From: Luteimonas vadosa
GTDB taxonomy: Bacteria; Pseudomonadota; Gammaproteobacteria; Xanthomonadales; Xanthomonadaceae
Length of the DNA: 64,000 nt
NCBI RefSeq assembly: GCF_039543545.1
Contig: NZ_BAABJY010000001.1
Span: forward strand, 248,001 to 312,000
Direction of reading: 5' to 3'
The stretch's first letter is position 1. Every line of letters begins with the position of its first letter. Made by a program: the position numbers and the translations under genes. The notes under the pieces were generated by a model that did not search any database, had not been told where the DNA came from, and saw only the letters and a list, made by a program, of their open reading frames with translations. Positions 16,635 through 25,674 of the stretch are shown here, one piece after another.

Positions 16635-17573
16635 TCAGTCCCGCATCAGCGTCGACTTGCCGAACAGGCTTTCGACCAGGTCGACCGCCAGCACCGCCGT
16701 GGCGTTGCGCAGGTCAAGCGCCGGGTTCACCTCGACGATGTCCAGCGACCCCAGCCGTCCGGTGTCGGCGATCATTTCCATGATCAGCTGCGCTTCGCGG
16801 TAATCGACCCCGCCGGGGACGCGGGTGCCGGTGCCTGGCGCGATGGCGGGATCCAGCATGTCGACGTCGAAGCTCACGTGCAGGTGGGTGTCCTCGTCGA
16901 CGCCCTCCAGCACCTCCTCCATCACGCGCTTCATTCCGACCTCGTCGATGTAGCGCATGTCGTAGATGTCCAGGCCATGTTCCTTGACCAGGCGCTTCTC
17001 GCCCTGGTCCACCGACCGGATGCCGATCTGGCGCACGTCCGCGGGCGAGATGGCCGGTGCGTCCCCGCCAAGGTGGGTCAGTGCGCGCGGCCCGATCCCG
17101 CACAGGCAGGCCACGGGCATGCCATGGACGTTGCCCGAGGGGGTGAGGTCGTGGGTGTTGAAGTCGGCATGCGCGTCCAGCCAGAGCACGCGCAGCTTCT
17201 TGCCGGCGTCCCGGCAGTGCCGTGCGACGGCGACGATCGAGCCCACGGCCAGGCAATGGTCGCCGCCGAGCAGGATCGGCAGGCGGCCGTCGCCCAGGAC
17301 TGACGCCGACGTCTCCATCACCGCGCGGTTCCAGGCGACGACTTCGTCGAGATGGCGATATCCCTCGACCGGCGCCTGCCAGGGGTTGCGCGGCCCTTCG
17401 AGGTTGCCGCAGTCCTGCACGTCCACGCCGCGCGCCTGAAGCGCCTCCACCAGCCCGGCGACGCGCAGCGTCTCCGGTCCCATCGACGCGCCGCGGGTGC
17501 CGGCACCGACGTCGGTGGGCACGCCGAAGATCGCGACAGGCGGGTATTTGCTGCTCGAACGGGAGTCGCTCAT
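16635..17573 (-). CDS. rocF: Arginase
   Basis: 312 residues. Mn2+-dependent hydrolase splitting arginine into ornithine and urea. All ureohydrolase metal motifs are present: LLGGDHCLAVGSI, WLDAHADFNTHDLTPSGNVHG (DxHxD plus the arginase-specific His/Asn region), and SFDVDMLDPAIAPGTGT. The start at 17573 removes 36 Arg/Pro-rich residues unsupported by family alignment. The last residues carry the family ending LRNATAVLAVDLVESLFGKS. It stands alone, convergent with nothing and downstream of tRNA-Thr on the same strand. Confidence 0.95.
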   Translation of the reverse strand: MSDSRSSSKYPPVAIFGVPTDVGAGTRGASMGPETLRVAGLVEALQARGVDVQDCGNLEGPRNPWQAPVEGYRHLDEVVAWNRAVMETSASVLGDGRLPILLGGDHCLAVGSIVAVARHCRDAGKKLRVLWLDAHADFNTHDLTPSGNVHGMPVACLCGIGPRALTHLGGDAPAISPADVRQIGIRSVDQGEKRLVKEHGLDIYDMRYIDEVGMKRVMEEVLEGVDEDTHLHVSFDVDMLDPAIAPGTGTRVPGGVDYREAQLIMEMIADTGRLGSLDIVEVNPALDLRNATAVLAVDLVESLFGKSTLMRD

Positions 17574-17669
17574 GAATCCTCCAGGGAACCTGCCGGGTGG
17601 ACCAGCGATGTCGCGGTTCCGTCGCGCCAGCGCGTGCGAGGCACTGCGACGGGACCCGCGGCACCGCGG

Positions 17670-17745
17670 TGGTGCCGGCACCCGGATTCGAACTGGGGAC
17701 CTACCGCTTACAAGGCGGTTGCTCTACCAACTGAGCTATGCCGGC
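17670..17745 (-). tRNA. tRNA-Thr (anticodon TGT)
   Basis: The minus strand folds into a 76-base cloverleaf with encoded CCA. The acceptor stem GCCGGCA pairs with TGCCGGC. The D-arm is AGCTCAGTTGGTAGAGC. The anticodon stem ACCGC/GCGGT encloses loop CTTGTAA, anticodon TGT (reads ACA). The T-arm contains GTTCGAATC. No direct repeat of its 3' end was noticed nearby, so it is not an occupied integration site in this window. Confidence 0.96.
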
Positions 17746-17835
17746 ATGGGGCGGGACGCGGCCTGCGTCCGGACGCGCATTCTAGCGCGAGGGCGGCGCC
17801 GGCCCGCCCCGGCGGGCGCATGCGCCGGCGCCGCG

Positions 17836-18537
17836 TCACTGCGCCGCGCAGTCGCGCGGCTCGAGGACGTCGGCGCCGCTGGCGCGCCGGGCGGCGGAGG
17901 CGACAGCGTCCGAGTCGGCGGCGACGTCCAGCCAGACCCGCGAACCGCCCTCGCCCACCGGACTCGCCACGGCCTCGAACCCAGCCTCGCGCAACGCTTC
18001 GACCCGCTGACGGGCGGACGTCTCGTTGCCGTAGCGGCCCAGCGCGATGCCGTTGGCCGACGCGCCACTGGAGAGCACGAACAGGTCCTCGAAGCCGGCC
18101 TCGCGCAGGCGAGCCGCCATCGCATTGGCCGCCGCGCGGTCGGCCAGCGGAGGCATCGCCACGCTCCAGCCGCGGGCGGCGATCGCCTGCTCCCGCATGC
18201 GGATGTCCCGCAACCCCGAGCCCGCTAGCGCCCGGCGCGCCGCGGCGGCGGCGGTCGCATCGGTAAAGGGTCCCAGGGAGAAACAGCGCACTTCCGCCGG
18301 GGCCACGGCATCAACCTCGTCCACGCTCGCGGCCACCGGTGCACCGTCCCCCGCCACCGACGGGGAAGGCGCCATCGACCGCTGCCGCACGGGCACTTCC
18401 TCCAGCAGGAACAGCTGCGGGCCCTCCGCGCGACGGGCGGCGGGGGGCTCGGCGTCCGCCGACGGCCGGGCCAGCCACCACGAGGCAACCCCGAGGTTTA
18501 GCACCACCAGCAGGACGATCAGGGCACGCGCGAACAT
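17836..18537 (-). CDS. SPOR domain-containing protein
   Basis: 233 residues. One N-terminal membrane anchor (ALIVLLVVLNLGVASWWL), then a low-complexity Ala/Pro/Glu stretch. The C-terminal region contains two SPOR-like repeats: VRCFSLGPFTDATAAAAARRALA near residue 85 and GIALGRYGNETSARQRVEALREAGFEA near residue 165. SPOR domains bind denuded peptidoglycan at the division septum. The gene is 9 bases downstream of coaX on the same strand and ends the fak-plsY-birA-coaX run. Its periplasmic septal role is inferred from the family. Confidence 0.88.
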   Translation of the reverse strand: MFARALIVLLVVLNLGVASWWLARPSADAEPPAARRAEGPQLFLLEEVPVRQRSMAPSPSVAGDGAPVAASVDEVDAVAPAEVRCFSLGPFTDATAAAAARRALAGSGLRDIRMREQAIAARGWSVAMPPLADRAAANAMAARLREAGFEDLFVLSSGASANGIALGRYGNETSARQRVEALREAGFEAVASPVGEGGSRVWLDVAADSDAVASAARRASGADVLEPRDCAAQ

Positions 18538-18546
18538 GGCGCGATG

Positions 18547-19314
18547 TTAGCCGAGCGACGGCGCGGGGTCCCCGGTCTCGCGACGCGCCCAAAGCGCCAG
18601 GCCCTCGAGCACGAGCGCCGGCGCGTGCGTCGCCCCTTCCAGCGGCTCGGGCAAGGTGGCCACGCCGCCGCCGTGCAGCCAGACCCGTGGCTCGGAACCG
18701 AGCAAGGCCCGCGCTTCTCGACGGCTGCGCTCGACCAGCCCCATCGCCGCGCCGACGCAGCCCGACGCCAGGGCCGCGGCCGTATCGATCCCGAACTCCA
18801 CGTACTCGCCACCGTCGAGCGGCAGGTGCGGCGCGCGACGCTGCAGCGCTTCGCGCATCAGCGACGGCGACGGCGCGATGCGGCCACCGCGGTGGCGACC
18901 CTCGGCATCGACCAGGTCCAGGGTCAGCGCCGTCCCCACGCCCACGACCAGCGCCGGCGATGGATCGCGTGCGCGGGCCGCCGCCATCGCCAGCAGCCGG
19001 TCCACGCCCAGCCGTTCGGGTCGGGCATACGCGATGGTGATGCCGGCGAAATGCGGCACCGTCGAGGCCATGCCAATCTGTCCCCCGCGCGACTCCAATG
19101 CGGCGGTCAGTTGCTGCAGCAGGCCAGGCGGGCCGACACTCGCGATCCAGGCGCAGCCAATCCGGGTCGGCAGCGCAGACTGCCATCCCGCCGCGAATGC
19201 TCCTTGGGCGTGGGGCACCGCCGCCATGTCGCCGAGCCAGCCCCCGGGCTCGAGCGCCGCGAACTTCAGCCGGGAATTGCCCAGGTCGAAGACCCAGGCG
19301 TCGGTGCCCGTCAT
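18547..19314 (-). CDS. coaX: Type III pantothenate kinase
   Basis: 255 residues. Phosphorylates pantothenate, the first step of CoA synthesis. The ASKHA-fold phosphate motif is WVFDLGNSRLKFA at the N-terminus. PERLGVDRLLAMAAARA, VVGVGTALTLDLVDAEG and GGRIAPSPSLMREAL are the conserved CoaX motifs. Its ATG overlaps the birA stop (ATGA), so the two are translationally coupled. This birA-coaX pairing is common in Xanthomonadaceae and other beta/gammaproteobacteria. Confidence 0.95.
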   Translation of the reverse strand: MTGTDAWVFDLGNSRLKFAALEPGGWLGDMAAVPHAQGAFAAGWQSALPTRIGCAWIASVGPPGLLQQLTAALESRGGQIGMASTVPHFAGITIAYARPERLGVDRLLAMAAARARDPSPALVVGVGTALTLDLVDAEGRHRGGRIAPSPSLMREALQRRAPHLPLDGGEYVEFGIDTAAALASGCVGAAMGLVERSRREARALLGSEPRVWLHGGGVATLPEPLEGATHAPALVLEGLALWARRETGDPAPSLG

Positions 19315-20321
19315 GGCGCGGCCTCGCCGGAAGCGCGCACGCTGACTTCACCAGCGTGGAAGCTGCGCTCCCCGTCGCCGTCGAGGATGCGCAGCGCACC
19401 GTCGGCAGCGACGCCAAGACAGGTCCCGGCCACCACGCCGCGCCCGGTCTGGACGTCGACGGCCTTGCCGGCCAGTGCGTCGCAGGTCGCATACGCCTCG
19501 AGGAAGGGCCCGAGGCCCGCGGCGTCGAAGCGGGACAGGGCGGGCAACAGGCGCTCCAGCACGGCTGCGGCGAGGGCGTCCCTGTCGGGGCGCAACGCCG
19601 CGTCCAGCGAGGCCAGGTCGATCCAGGGCTGCCCGATGACGCCCGCGGCCGATGGCGGCATGCGGATGTTGAGCCCGATCCCGACCACCGCCCGCACCGG
19701 CCCGGCGTGCTCCCCGCCGCCTTCGACCAGCAGCCCCCCCAGTTTGCGGAGGCCGCCGGCGACACCGGGGTCCGCCACCACCAGGTCATTGGGCCACTTC
19801 AGCTGGACGGCGCGGAAACCGAGGCCATGCAGTGCCTGCGCCACCGCCACGCCGGCCACGAGGCTGAGTCCGCCCAGCCGTGCCAGCCCGCCGGCGAACA
19901 GGCGCGAGGCCGACAGGTAGAGGTTGGCCGCCAGGGGCGAGGCCCACTCGCGGCCACGACGGCCGCGGCCCGCGGTCTGGCGCTCCGCCATCAGCACGTC
20001 GGTGCCGGCGGCGGGTGCCTGGCGACGCAGCAGTTCGGCATTGGTCGAATCCACCGACCATGCGACGTCCAGTTCCGCCAGCAGTGCCATCGTTTCGGCA
20101 GACAGCAGGCCCCGGATGCGGCCGGCATCCAGCAGGTCCACGGGTTGCTCGAGCGCGTAGCCGCGCCCGGGTCGGGCCACGATGCCGACGCCGGAGGCGC
20201 GCAGCGCCTCGATCCGCTTCCAGACCGCCGCGCGGGTCTGTCCGGCCTCGCGCGCGAGCACGTCGCCGGACACGACACCGTCGCGCAGGCGGAGCAGCAG
20301 ATCGCGATCGGCGTCGCTCAC
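19311..20321 (-). CDS. birA: Bifunctional biotin-protein ligase / biotin operon repressor
   Basis: 336 residues starting at GTG. The N-terminal winged helix (1-65: LLLRLRDGVVSGDVLAREAG, TRAAVWKRIEALRASG) is the DNA-binding part. The central ligase domain has SVDSTNAELLRR, the biotinyl-AMP loop AERQTAGRGRRGREWASP and VQLKWPNDLVV. A small SH3-like C-terminal domain ends the protein. It biotinylates acetyl-CoA carboxylase and, through the winged helix, may repress biotin genes. The GTG gives the family start and lies 4 bases after the plsY stop, arguing for one operon. Confidence 0.95.
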   Translation of the reverse strand: MSDADRDLLLRLRDGVVSGDVLAREAGQTRAAVWKRIEALRASGVGIVARPGRGYALEQPVDLLDAGRIRGLLSAETMALLAELDVAWSVDSTNAELLRRQAPAAGTDVLMAERQTAGRGRRGREWASPLAANLYLSASRLFAGGLARLGGLSLVAGVAVAQALHGLGFRAVQLKWPNDLVVADPGVAGGLRKLGGLLVEGGGEHAGPVRAVVGIGLNIRMPPSAAGVIGQPWIDLASLDAALRPDRDALAAAVLERLLPALSRFDAAGLGPFLEAYATCDALAGKAVDVQTGRGVVAGTCLGVAADGALRILDGDGERSFHAGEVSVRASGEAAP

Positions 20322-20325
20322 CTGC

Positions 20326-20979
20326 TCACCCGCCGCGCGTCCGCCACAGCCGGTGCAGCAGGCGGGCGCGCTGGAACCGCGATTCCTCGCCACGCAGCAG
20401 GCGGCGCAGGTTGCCACGGTGCGAGAACAGCAGCAGCCCGGCCGCGGCGACGCTGAACCACATCCGCGGCGGTGCGGCCTCCGTCCACCACGCCGCGAGC
20501 ACCAGCGAGAGCCCGGCCACCACCGTGGCCAGGCCGACGTAGCCCGTCGCGAGGATCACCGCCATCCAGGCGACCAGCAACACGGGCGCGACCCAAGGCC
20601 AGAGCACCAGCACGCCACCGGCCAGGGTGGCGGCCCCCTTCCCACCGCGGAACCCGTGCCACAGCGGCCAGACGTGTCCGAGCACCGCGGCGAACGCCGC
20701 CGCATAACCATGCGCCGTCGCCCCGGGATATCCCTCGACCTGCGGCGCGAAGCGCATCCCGAGCCACGCCGCCAGCGCGCCCTTGCCGACGTCGAACACG
20801 ACGACGGGGATCGCGAACCCCGGGCCCTGGGTCCGGAACGCATTCGTGCCCCCGGCATTGCCGCTGCCCTGGGTGCGGATGTCCACGCCGCGCATCCGGC
20901 CCAGCAGCAGGCTGCCCGACAGCGAACCGACCAGGTAGGCAACCGCGAGGATCGACAACGATGGCAACCAGCTGGGCAT
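20326..20979 (-). CDS. plsY: Acyl-phosphate:glycerol-3-phosphate acyltransferase
   Basis: 217 residues, an integral inner-membrane enzyme transferring the acyl chain from acyl-phosphate to glycerol-3-phosphate at the start of phospholipid synthesis. The three PlsY motifs are visible: GSGNAGGTNAFR, the motif around GHVWPLWHGFRGGKGAAT, and the C-terminal SHRGNLRRLLRGEE. Five or six hydrophobic helices are seen. ATG at 20979 gives the family N-terminus; the ORF continues upstream in Arg/Pro-rich sequence that I reject. The gene just upstream encodes a fatty-acid-kinase-like fusion, which would supply its acyl-phosphate substrate. Confidence 0.95.
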   Translation of the reverse strand: MPSWLPSLSILAVAYLVGSLSGSLLLGRMRGVDIRTQGSGNAGGTNAFRTQGPGFAIPVVVFDVGKGALAAWLGMRFAPQVEGYPGATAHGYAAAFAAVLGHVWPLWHGFRGGKGAATLAGGVLVLWPWVAPVLLVAWMAVILATGYVGLATVVAGLSLVLAAWWTEAAPPRMWFSVAAAGLLLFSHRGNLRRLLRGEESRFQRARLLHRLWRTRGG

Positions 20980-21031
20980 CGTGGCGATTATGGGCGACAA
21001 CACCGGAACCATCGACGACGCCCCCGCGGCC

Positions 21032-22864
21032 TCATCCGCGATCGCCGCGGGCGAAAGGTTGCAGCGACACCACGAGCGTCCCCCGTCCCGCATGTGCCCC
21101 GAGCGCCGGTCCCGTTTCCACCAGCCAGGGATCGACGAGGTCCAGCCGCCGCTGGAGGGCATCGAGCATGCGCTCCCCGCCGGCGCGCGCATCGCAATGG
21201 CCGATGATGGCTCGCCAGGGTCCGGGCCAATCGCCCGTGGCGCCCGCCGCGCGCCTGGCGACATAGGCGGCGAACGCTTCCGGTGCCCGCGCCTTGGCGA
21301 AAAGCCCCCCGGCAATGGCGAGCCTGCCATCGGGACGAATGCGGGCCACGGGGGTCAGCCCCGTCCAGCGCACCGCGGGAGCGGCCCAGGCCGGGATGCG
21401 GCCGCCGCGCACGGCGTGCGTGATGTCGCGCGCCATCGCCCAGGTCGGGGTGATCGGTCGCAGCCGCTCGAGTTCAAGCAAGATCGCTTCGGCGCCCTGG
21501 CCCGCTTCGGCCAGCTCCGCGGCGCGCCACGCCAGCAACGCCTGTCCGCCGGCGGCATTGAGGCTGTCGAACACCCGGATCCCGCCTGTCGCGACGCGTG
21601 CCGCCGCATGCTCGGCCGACTGCAGCGTGCCCGACACGGCGCCCGACAGGCCGACGTACACGACCTCGGCATGATGCGCCGCCAGGAAATCGAACACCCG
21701 CCGGAAATCCCCCGGCGGCGGCTGGCTGGTGCGCGGCAGCTCACGCGCCTGCTCCATCCGTCGGTAGAAATCGCTGGTCGCCAGCCCGACCTTGTCCAGG
21801 TAATCGCAGCCGCCCACGTTGACCCGGACCGGGACCACGTGGAGGCCATGGCGCTCCACGATCGCGGCAGGCAGGTCGGCGGCACTGTCGGTCGCCACGG
21901 CGACCGCCGACCCGGACGCGACGCTCCGGGCCTGCAGCAGCATGTCGTCGGCCTTCATGCCCTCGACGGCGCCGAAGCCGGCACAGGCATCGAACAGCGC
22001 CTGCGGCGCGCCGACGTGCGCGTGCACGCGCAGCCGCGTCGCGCCCCCGGCCAGCACCACGGAGTCGGCGCCCAGGGCTTCCAGCGCCGCCCCTACGCGC
22101 CGGCGATCGAGCGCTTCGCCGATGAGCAGGCACTCGGTACACCAGCGGCACGAGGGGTCGATCGCCTCCTCGGCCCCGTGGCTGGCCGGTGCCGATGGCA
22201 CAGGACCCACGACCTGCGCGGGCGCCACGCGCTGCCCAGCCTCGGCGTATTCGGCGATGCCTTCCAGCAGGTCGACGAACCCCCGCGCACCGGCGTCGAC
22301 CACGCCGGCGCGTTGCAGCACGGACATCTGCGCGGTCGTGTCCGCCAGCGCGCGTCGAGCCTCCGCCATCGCGCCCAGGAACGCCATGCGCGGCGACCCC
22401 TCGCCCACGACCGTGCATGCACGCAAGGCCTCGGCGAAGCGGTCCATCACGCTCAGCATCGTGCCCTCGACCGGGTTCGCCAGCGCGCCACGCGCCTGCC
22501 GTGCGCCGTTGCCGACGGCAGCGGCCAGGCCCGTTGCGTCGAGCGCTTTGCAACGCCGTGCATCCTCGGCCACCCCGTGCAGGAATTGCGCCAGGATAGC
22601 GCCGGAATTGCCGCGCGCACCGTCGATGGCCTCTTCGCCAATGGCCAGCAGCATCTCCCCCAGGTGGTCGCGCCGCACCGCCAACGCGCCATTGAGCAGC
22701 GCGCCGAAGGTGAAGGCGAGGTTGTTGCCGGTGTCGCCATCGGCGACCGGGAAGACATTGATGCGGTTGAGATGCTCGCGGCCGGCCACCACTCGCTGCG
22801 CGCCGACGACCAGCGCCCGTCGCAGCATGGCGGCGGTCAGTGGCGGATCCGGATCAGCTGTCAT
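21032..22864 (-). CDS. DAK2-DegV fusion protein, putative fatty acid kinase (FakA-FakB like)
   Basis: 610 residues. The N-terminal DAK2/DhaL-type domain (about 10-200) carries the Mg-ATP motif NVFPVADGDTGNN (36-48) and ARGNSGAILAQFLHG. A middle domain (about 225-310) resembles the FakA second domain, with a Cys-x2-Cys (CRWCTEC). The C-terminal DegV domain (about 320-605) has VATDSAADLP, TSQPPPGDF, and GLSGAVSGTLQSA, typical of fatty-acid-binding FakB proteins. In Firmicutes FakA and FakB are separate and make acyl-phosphate for PlsX/PlsY. Here both are on one chain, 52 bases upstream of plsY. The start is uncertain; an upstream in-frame start at 22930 also exists. Fatty acid kinase activity is inferred. 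Confidence 0.88.
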   Translation of the reverse strand: MTADPDPPLTAAMLRRALVVGAQRVVAGREHLNRINVFPVADGDTGNNLAFTFGALLNGALAVRRDHLGEMLLAIGEEAIDGARGNSGAILAQFLHGVAEDARRCKALDATGLAAAVGNGARQARGALANPVEGTMLSVMDRFAEALRACTVVGEGSPRMAFLGAMAEARRALADTTAQMSVLQRAGVVDAGARGFVDLLEGIAEYAEAGQRVAPAQVVGPVPSAPASHGAEEAIDPSCRWCTECLLIGEALDRRRVGAALEALGADSVVLAGGATRLRVHAHVGAPQALFDACAGFGAVEGMKADDMLLQARSVASGSAVAVATDSAADLPAAIVERHGLHVVPVRVNVGGCDYLDKVGLATSDFYRRMEQARELPRTSQPPPGDFRRVFDFLAAHHAEVVYVGLSGAVSGTLQSAEHAAARVATGGIRVFDSLNAAGGQALLAWRAAELAEAGQGAEAILLELERLRPITPTWAMARDITHAVRGGRIPAWAAPAVRWTGLTPVARIRPDGRLAIAGGLFAKARAPEAFAAYVARRAAGATGDWPGPWRAIIGHCDARAGGERMLDALQRRLDLVDPWLVETGPALGAHAGRGTLVVSLQPFARGDRG

Positions 22865-22992
22865 CGTCTGGCAGTCTGCCCGAGCGACGCCACGGCGGCT
22901 GCTGCACTGCAGCATGCAACGGTCTGCCACGTCCGTGCATCCAAGGTACTATTCGAGGGGTGCCACCTCGCCATCCGGTCCGGGAGACGACC

Positions 22993-23268
22993 ATGTCGCT
23001 GAGACTCATGAGCTTCCTGCTGCTGTTGTGCGCCAGCATGTCGGTGGCTGCCGGCGGGGTTCAGCGCTCCGGCGCCAATGGCGACGGCGGCACCTGCCCC
23101 GAGGCGATCGCGGCCGGTGGCGAAGAAGCCCCGCTCGTGCGCGCCGGCAAGCCTGCGTCGGCCACCGCGCGCAGCCGCGCCGACAAGCCGGCCGTCAGCC
23201 GCGGCGGCGAGCAGACCACGGTGAAGCCCCCGCGCTGGCACAGCTTCCTGCCGGGCATGTTCCGCTGA
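22993..23268 (+). CDS. Small secreted protein of unknown function
   Basis: 91 residues. A clear signal peptide (MSLRLMSFLLLLCASMSVAA, cleavage near AAG) precedes a Gly/Ala/Arg-rich region. The C-terminus is KPPRWHSFLPGMFR. The final aromatic/basic segment is the only non-low-complexity part. Divergent from the DAK2-DegV gene and 37 bases upstream of mtfA. No family recognised; exported peptides of this length and composition are common in Xanthomonadaceae. Confidence 0.65.
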   Translation: MSLRLMSFLLLLCASMSVAAGGVQRSGANGDGGTCPEAIAAGGEEAPLVRAGKPASATARSRADKPAVSRGGEQTTVKPPRWHSFLPGMFR

Positions 23269-23305
23269 GCCAGCACTGAAGGACGCATCCGGTCCGCGCC
23301 CGCGC

Positions 23306-24091
23306 GTGCGACGCCTGTTCGACCGGCTGTTCGCCACCACCCCGGAACCCATTCCGCCTGCGCTTTGGCAGGCGGTCCGCGGCCGGGTGCCATGGATCCC
23401 TCCGCTCGATGGCGCGCGCGAAGCGCGCCTGCGGGCGCTGGCAGCGCGCTTCCTGCACGACAAGACCATCACCCCGGTCGCGGGCCTGGCGCTGGACGGG
23501 ACGCAGCGCACGATCCTCGCCGCGTTGTGCTGCCTGCCGCTGATCGAGTTCGGGACGGAGGGCTTGCACGGCTGGTCCGAATTGATCGTGTATCCCGACG
23601 CCTTCCGCACGCAGCACGACCACGTCGATGCCGCGGGCGTGCTGCATCGGTCCGACCAGGAGTTGATTGGCGAATCCTGGGACCGAGGTCCGCTGATCCT
23701 GTCCTGGGGCGACATCGAGGGGGAACTCGATGCGCCTGACGGCGGATTCTGCGTCGCGGTCCACGAGATGGCGCACAAGCTCGACGCGCTGGACGGCCTG
23801 CTCGACGGCACGCCGCCGCTGCCGCGCGATTGGCAACGCGAGTGGGCCCGCGACTTCCAGTCCGCCTACGATCGCTTCGTGGCCGAGGTGGACGGCGGCA
23901 ACGACACCGCGATCGATCCCTATGCCGCCGAGGCCCCGGACGAATTCTTCGCCGTGTGCAGCGAGTACCACTTCAGCGATCCGGCCACCCTGCAGCGCGA
24001 CTTGCCCGACGTCGCGAGGCACCTCGCGCGCTTCTACGGACCTTCGCCGTTCGCCGCCCGGCGGCCGCGGGAACTGCCTCCCGCCACCTGA
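23306..24091 (+). CDS. mtfA: MtfA-type M90 zinc metallopeptidase
   Basis: 261 residues starting at GTG. Zinc aminopeptidase of the M90 family; in E. coli MtfA binds the repressor Mlc and so influences glucose PTS genes. The zinc site is VAVHEMAHKLDALDG (HExxH) with a downstream EYHF Glu/His motif. LPLIEFGTEGLHGWSELIVYP is the conserved family block before it. Slightly longer than the HEMAH core requires and close to E. coli MtfA in length. Regulation of Mlc is not assured here because no mlc or ptsG is visible. Confidence 0.93.
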   Translation: MRRLFDRLFATTPEPIPPALWQAVRGRVPWIPPLDGAREARLRALAARFLHDKTITPVAGLALDGTQRTILAALCCLPLIEFGTEGLHGWSELIVYPDAFRTQHDHVDAAGVLHRSDQELIGESWDRGPLILSWGDIEGELDAPDGGFCVAVHEMAHKLDALDGLLDGTPPLPRDWQREWARDFQSAYDRFVAEVDGGNDTAIDPYAAEAPDEFFAVCSEYHFSDPATLQRDLPDVARHLARFYGPSPFAARRPRELPPAT

Positions 24092-24143
24092 TGGTCGGCC
24101 CGGGCCCTTGGCCCCCGCATCGCTGCCCGCGCGCCTGGCAGGT

Positions 24144-25559
24144 TCACAAGCCGGGCGGCAACTTGACCTCGAAGCGGGCGCCGCCCAGCTCCTCCGAATG
24201 CCCCACCTCCAGCTCGCCGCGATAGCTGCGGACGATGTCCTGCACGATCGCCAGGCCGATCCCGTGGCCCTGCACCCGTTCGTCGCCACGCACGCCGCGC
24301 TGCAGGACATGCGCGATGCGTTCAGGCGGGATGCCCGGACCGTCGTCGTCCACGGACAGGTACAGTCCCGGCCGGCGATTGGGAGCCGTGTCGCCGCGGC
24401 GCGTGGTCAGCAGCACCCGGGTCCGCGCCCACTTGAACGCGTTCTCCAGCAGGTTGCCGAGCAGTTCCTGCAGGTCGCCGGGCTCGCCGTGGAAGCGCGC
24501 TTCCGGATCCAGCTCGAATTCGCAGATCACCCCCTTGCCGACGTAAATCTTCTCCAGGCCGCGCACGACCTGCTCGGCATGCCCGTCGATCTCCACCGGG
24601 GCGGCGAAGAGCTTGTGGCCGGCGGACGCCGCCCGGCCCAGCTGGTAGCCCACGAGGTCGTTCATCCGCCGGAGCTGGGTCGCGACCTCTTCGCGCAATT
24701 CGGACTCGCTGGCATCGCTGTCTAGGCGGGTGCGCAGCACCGCCAGCGGCGTCTTCAGGCTGTGCGCCAGGTCGGACATGGTGTTGCGCTGGTGGTCCAG
24801 GTTCTGCCGCTCGCTGTCGATCAACGCATTGATGCTGTCGGTCAATGGCTCGAGCTCGCGGGGATGGCGTTCGCTCATCCGGTTGGCCTGCCCGCGCTGC
24901 ACGCGCTTGAGTTCGCTCACGACCCGCCGCAGGGGCCACAGGCTCCAGCGCAGGATCACCGCCTGCAGCAGGAGCAGGATGAAGCCGGCGATGCCCAGGT
25001 AGCCCCACAAGGCCTGCCGGAACACGCGCACCTGCCGCGGCAGCGTGCCGGCGTCCTCCATGATCCAGATGGTGTACGGGAATTCGGCCTCGGGGCGGCG
25101 CTCGATGGCCCAGATCAGGCCGCGCCCGTAGCGGAAGACCTCGCCGCGGCTGCCGTCGCTGTTGGTGATGGGCAGCGGCCCCTCGAAACGCTCCTCGCCC
25201 CCGGCGAGCATCGCCGCGGCGGGCAGCTGCGGGCCTTGCGCCGAGCTCGACATCCAGCTGCCGTTGGGCAGTACGACCTCGGCGTACAAGCCGCTGCCGG
25301 GGCGCTCGAAGCGCTCGTCGGGCGGGCTTTCGGGCACGTAGATCTCGCCGTTTCGGAAGAAATCGATGTCGCCTGCATAGGCCGAGGCGAAGTTGCGCAG
25401 CCGGTCGCGCTGCACTTGCCCCGCCACGTCGACGAACGCACGGTCGAGCGCATAGCCGGCGAGCGCGAGGAACGCGACCAGGCCCAGGCTGGCCGCGAGC
25501 AGTTGCCGCGCCTGCAGCGAGCGCGGTCGCCAAGGCAGCGATCTTTCCCGCCTACGCAT
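24144..25559 (-). CDS. phoQ: Sensor histidine kinase (PhoQ-like)
   Basis: 471 residues. Two membrane helices (about 18-40 and 170-190) flank a periplasmic sensor of about 130 residues. Then come a HAMP-like linker, the dimerisation/phosphoacceptor helix DLAHSLKTPLAVLRTRL, and the ATPase domain: N box LGNLLENAFKWA, G1 DDDGPGIP, G2 GHGIGLAIV. Paired with the response regulator encoded 115 bases upstream. The PhoQ assignment rests on length, order and partner; the acidic Mg2+/peptide-sensing patch of E. coli PhoQ was not verified. AGGGG lies 7 bases before the chosen ATG. Confidence 0.9.
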   Translation of the reverse strand: MRRRERSLPWRPRSLQARQLLAASLGLVAFLALAGYALDRAFVDVAGQVQRDRLRNFASAYAGDIDFFRNGEIYVPESPPDERFERPGSGLYAEVVLPNGSWMSSSAQGPQLPAAAMLAGGEERFEGPLPITNSDGSRGEVFRYGRGLIWAIERRPEAEFPYTIWIMEDAGTLPRQVRVFRQALWGYLGIAGFILLLLQAVILRWSLWPLRRVVSELKRVQRGQANRMSERHPRELEPLTDSINALIDSERQNLDHQRNTMSDLAHSLKTPLAVLRTRLDSDASESELREEVATQLRRMNDLVGYQLGRAASAGHKLFAAPVEIDGHAEQVVRGLEKIYVGKGVICEFELDPEARFHGEPGDLQELLGNLLENAFKWARTRVLLTTRRGDTAPNRRPGLYLSVDDDGPGIPPERIAHVLQRGVRGDERVQGHGIGLAIVQDIVRSYRGELEVGHSEELGGARFEVKLPPGL

Positions 25560-25674
25560 CAGTGATCCCCTGGGCACGCCTACCCGCAAAGACCATCGCC
25601 CGCGAATGGCGGGCGATGGCGTGCAACGGGACTGATTGTGCCTGCTCGGGCCGCGGCACGCATCCGGCCCGCGG

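Noticed and set aside
17670..17745. tRNA-Thr as an island attachment site
   Set aside because: No repeat of the tRNA 3' end or integrase gene is found beside it; the island in this window uses dusA.
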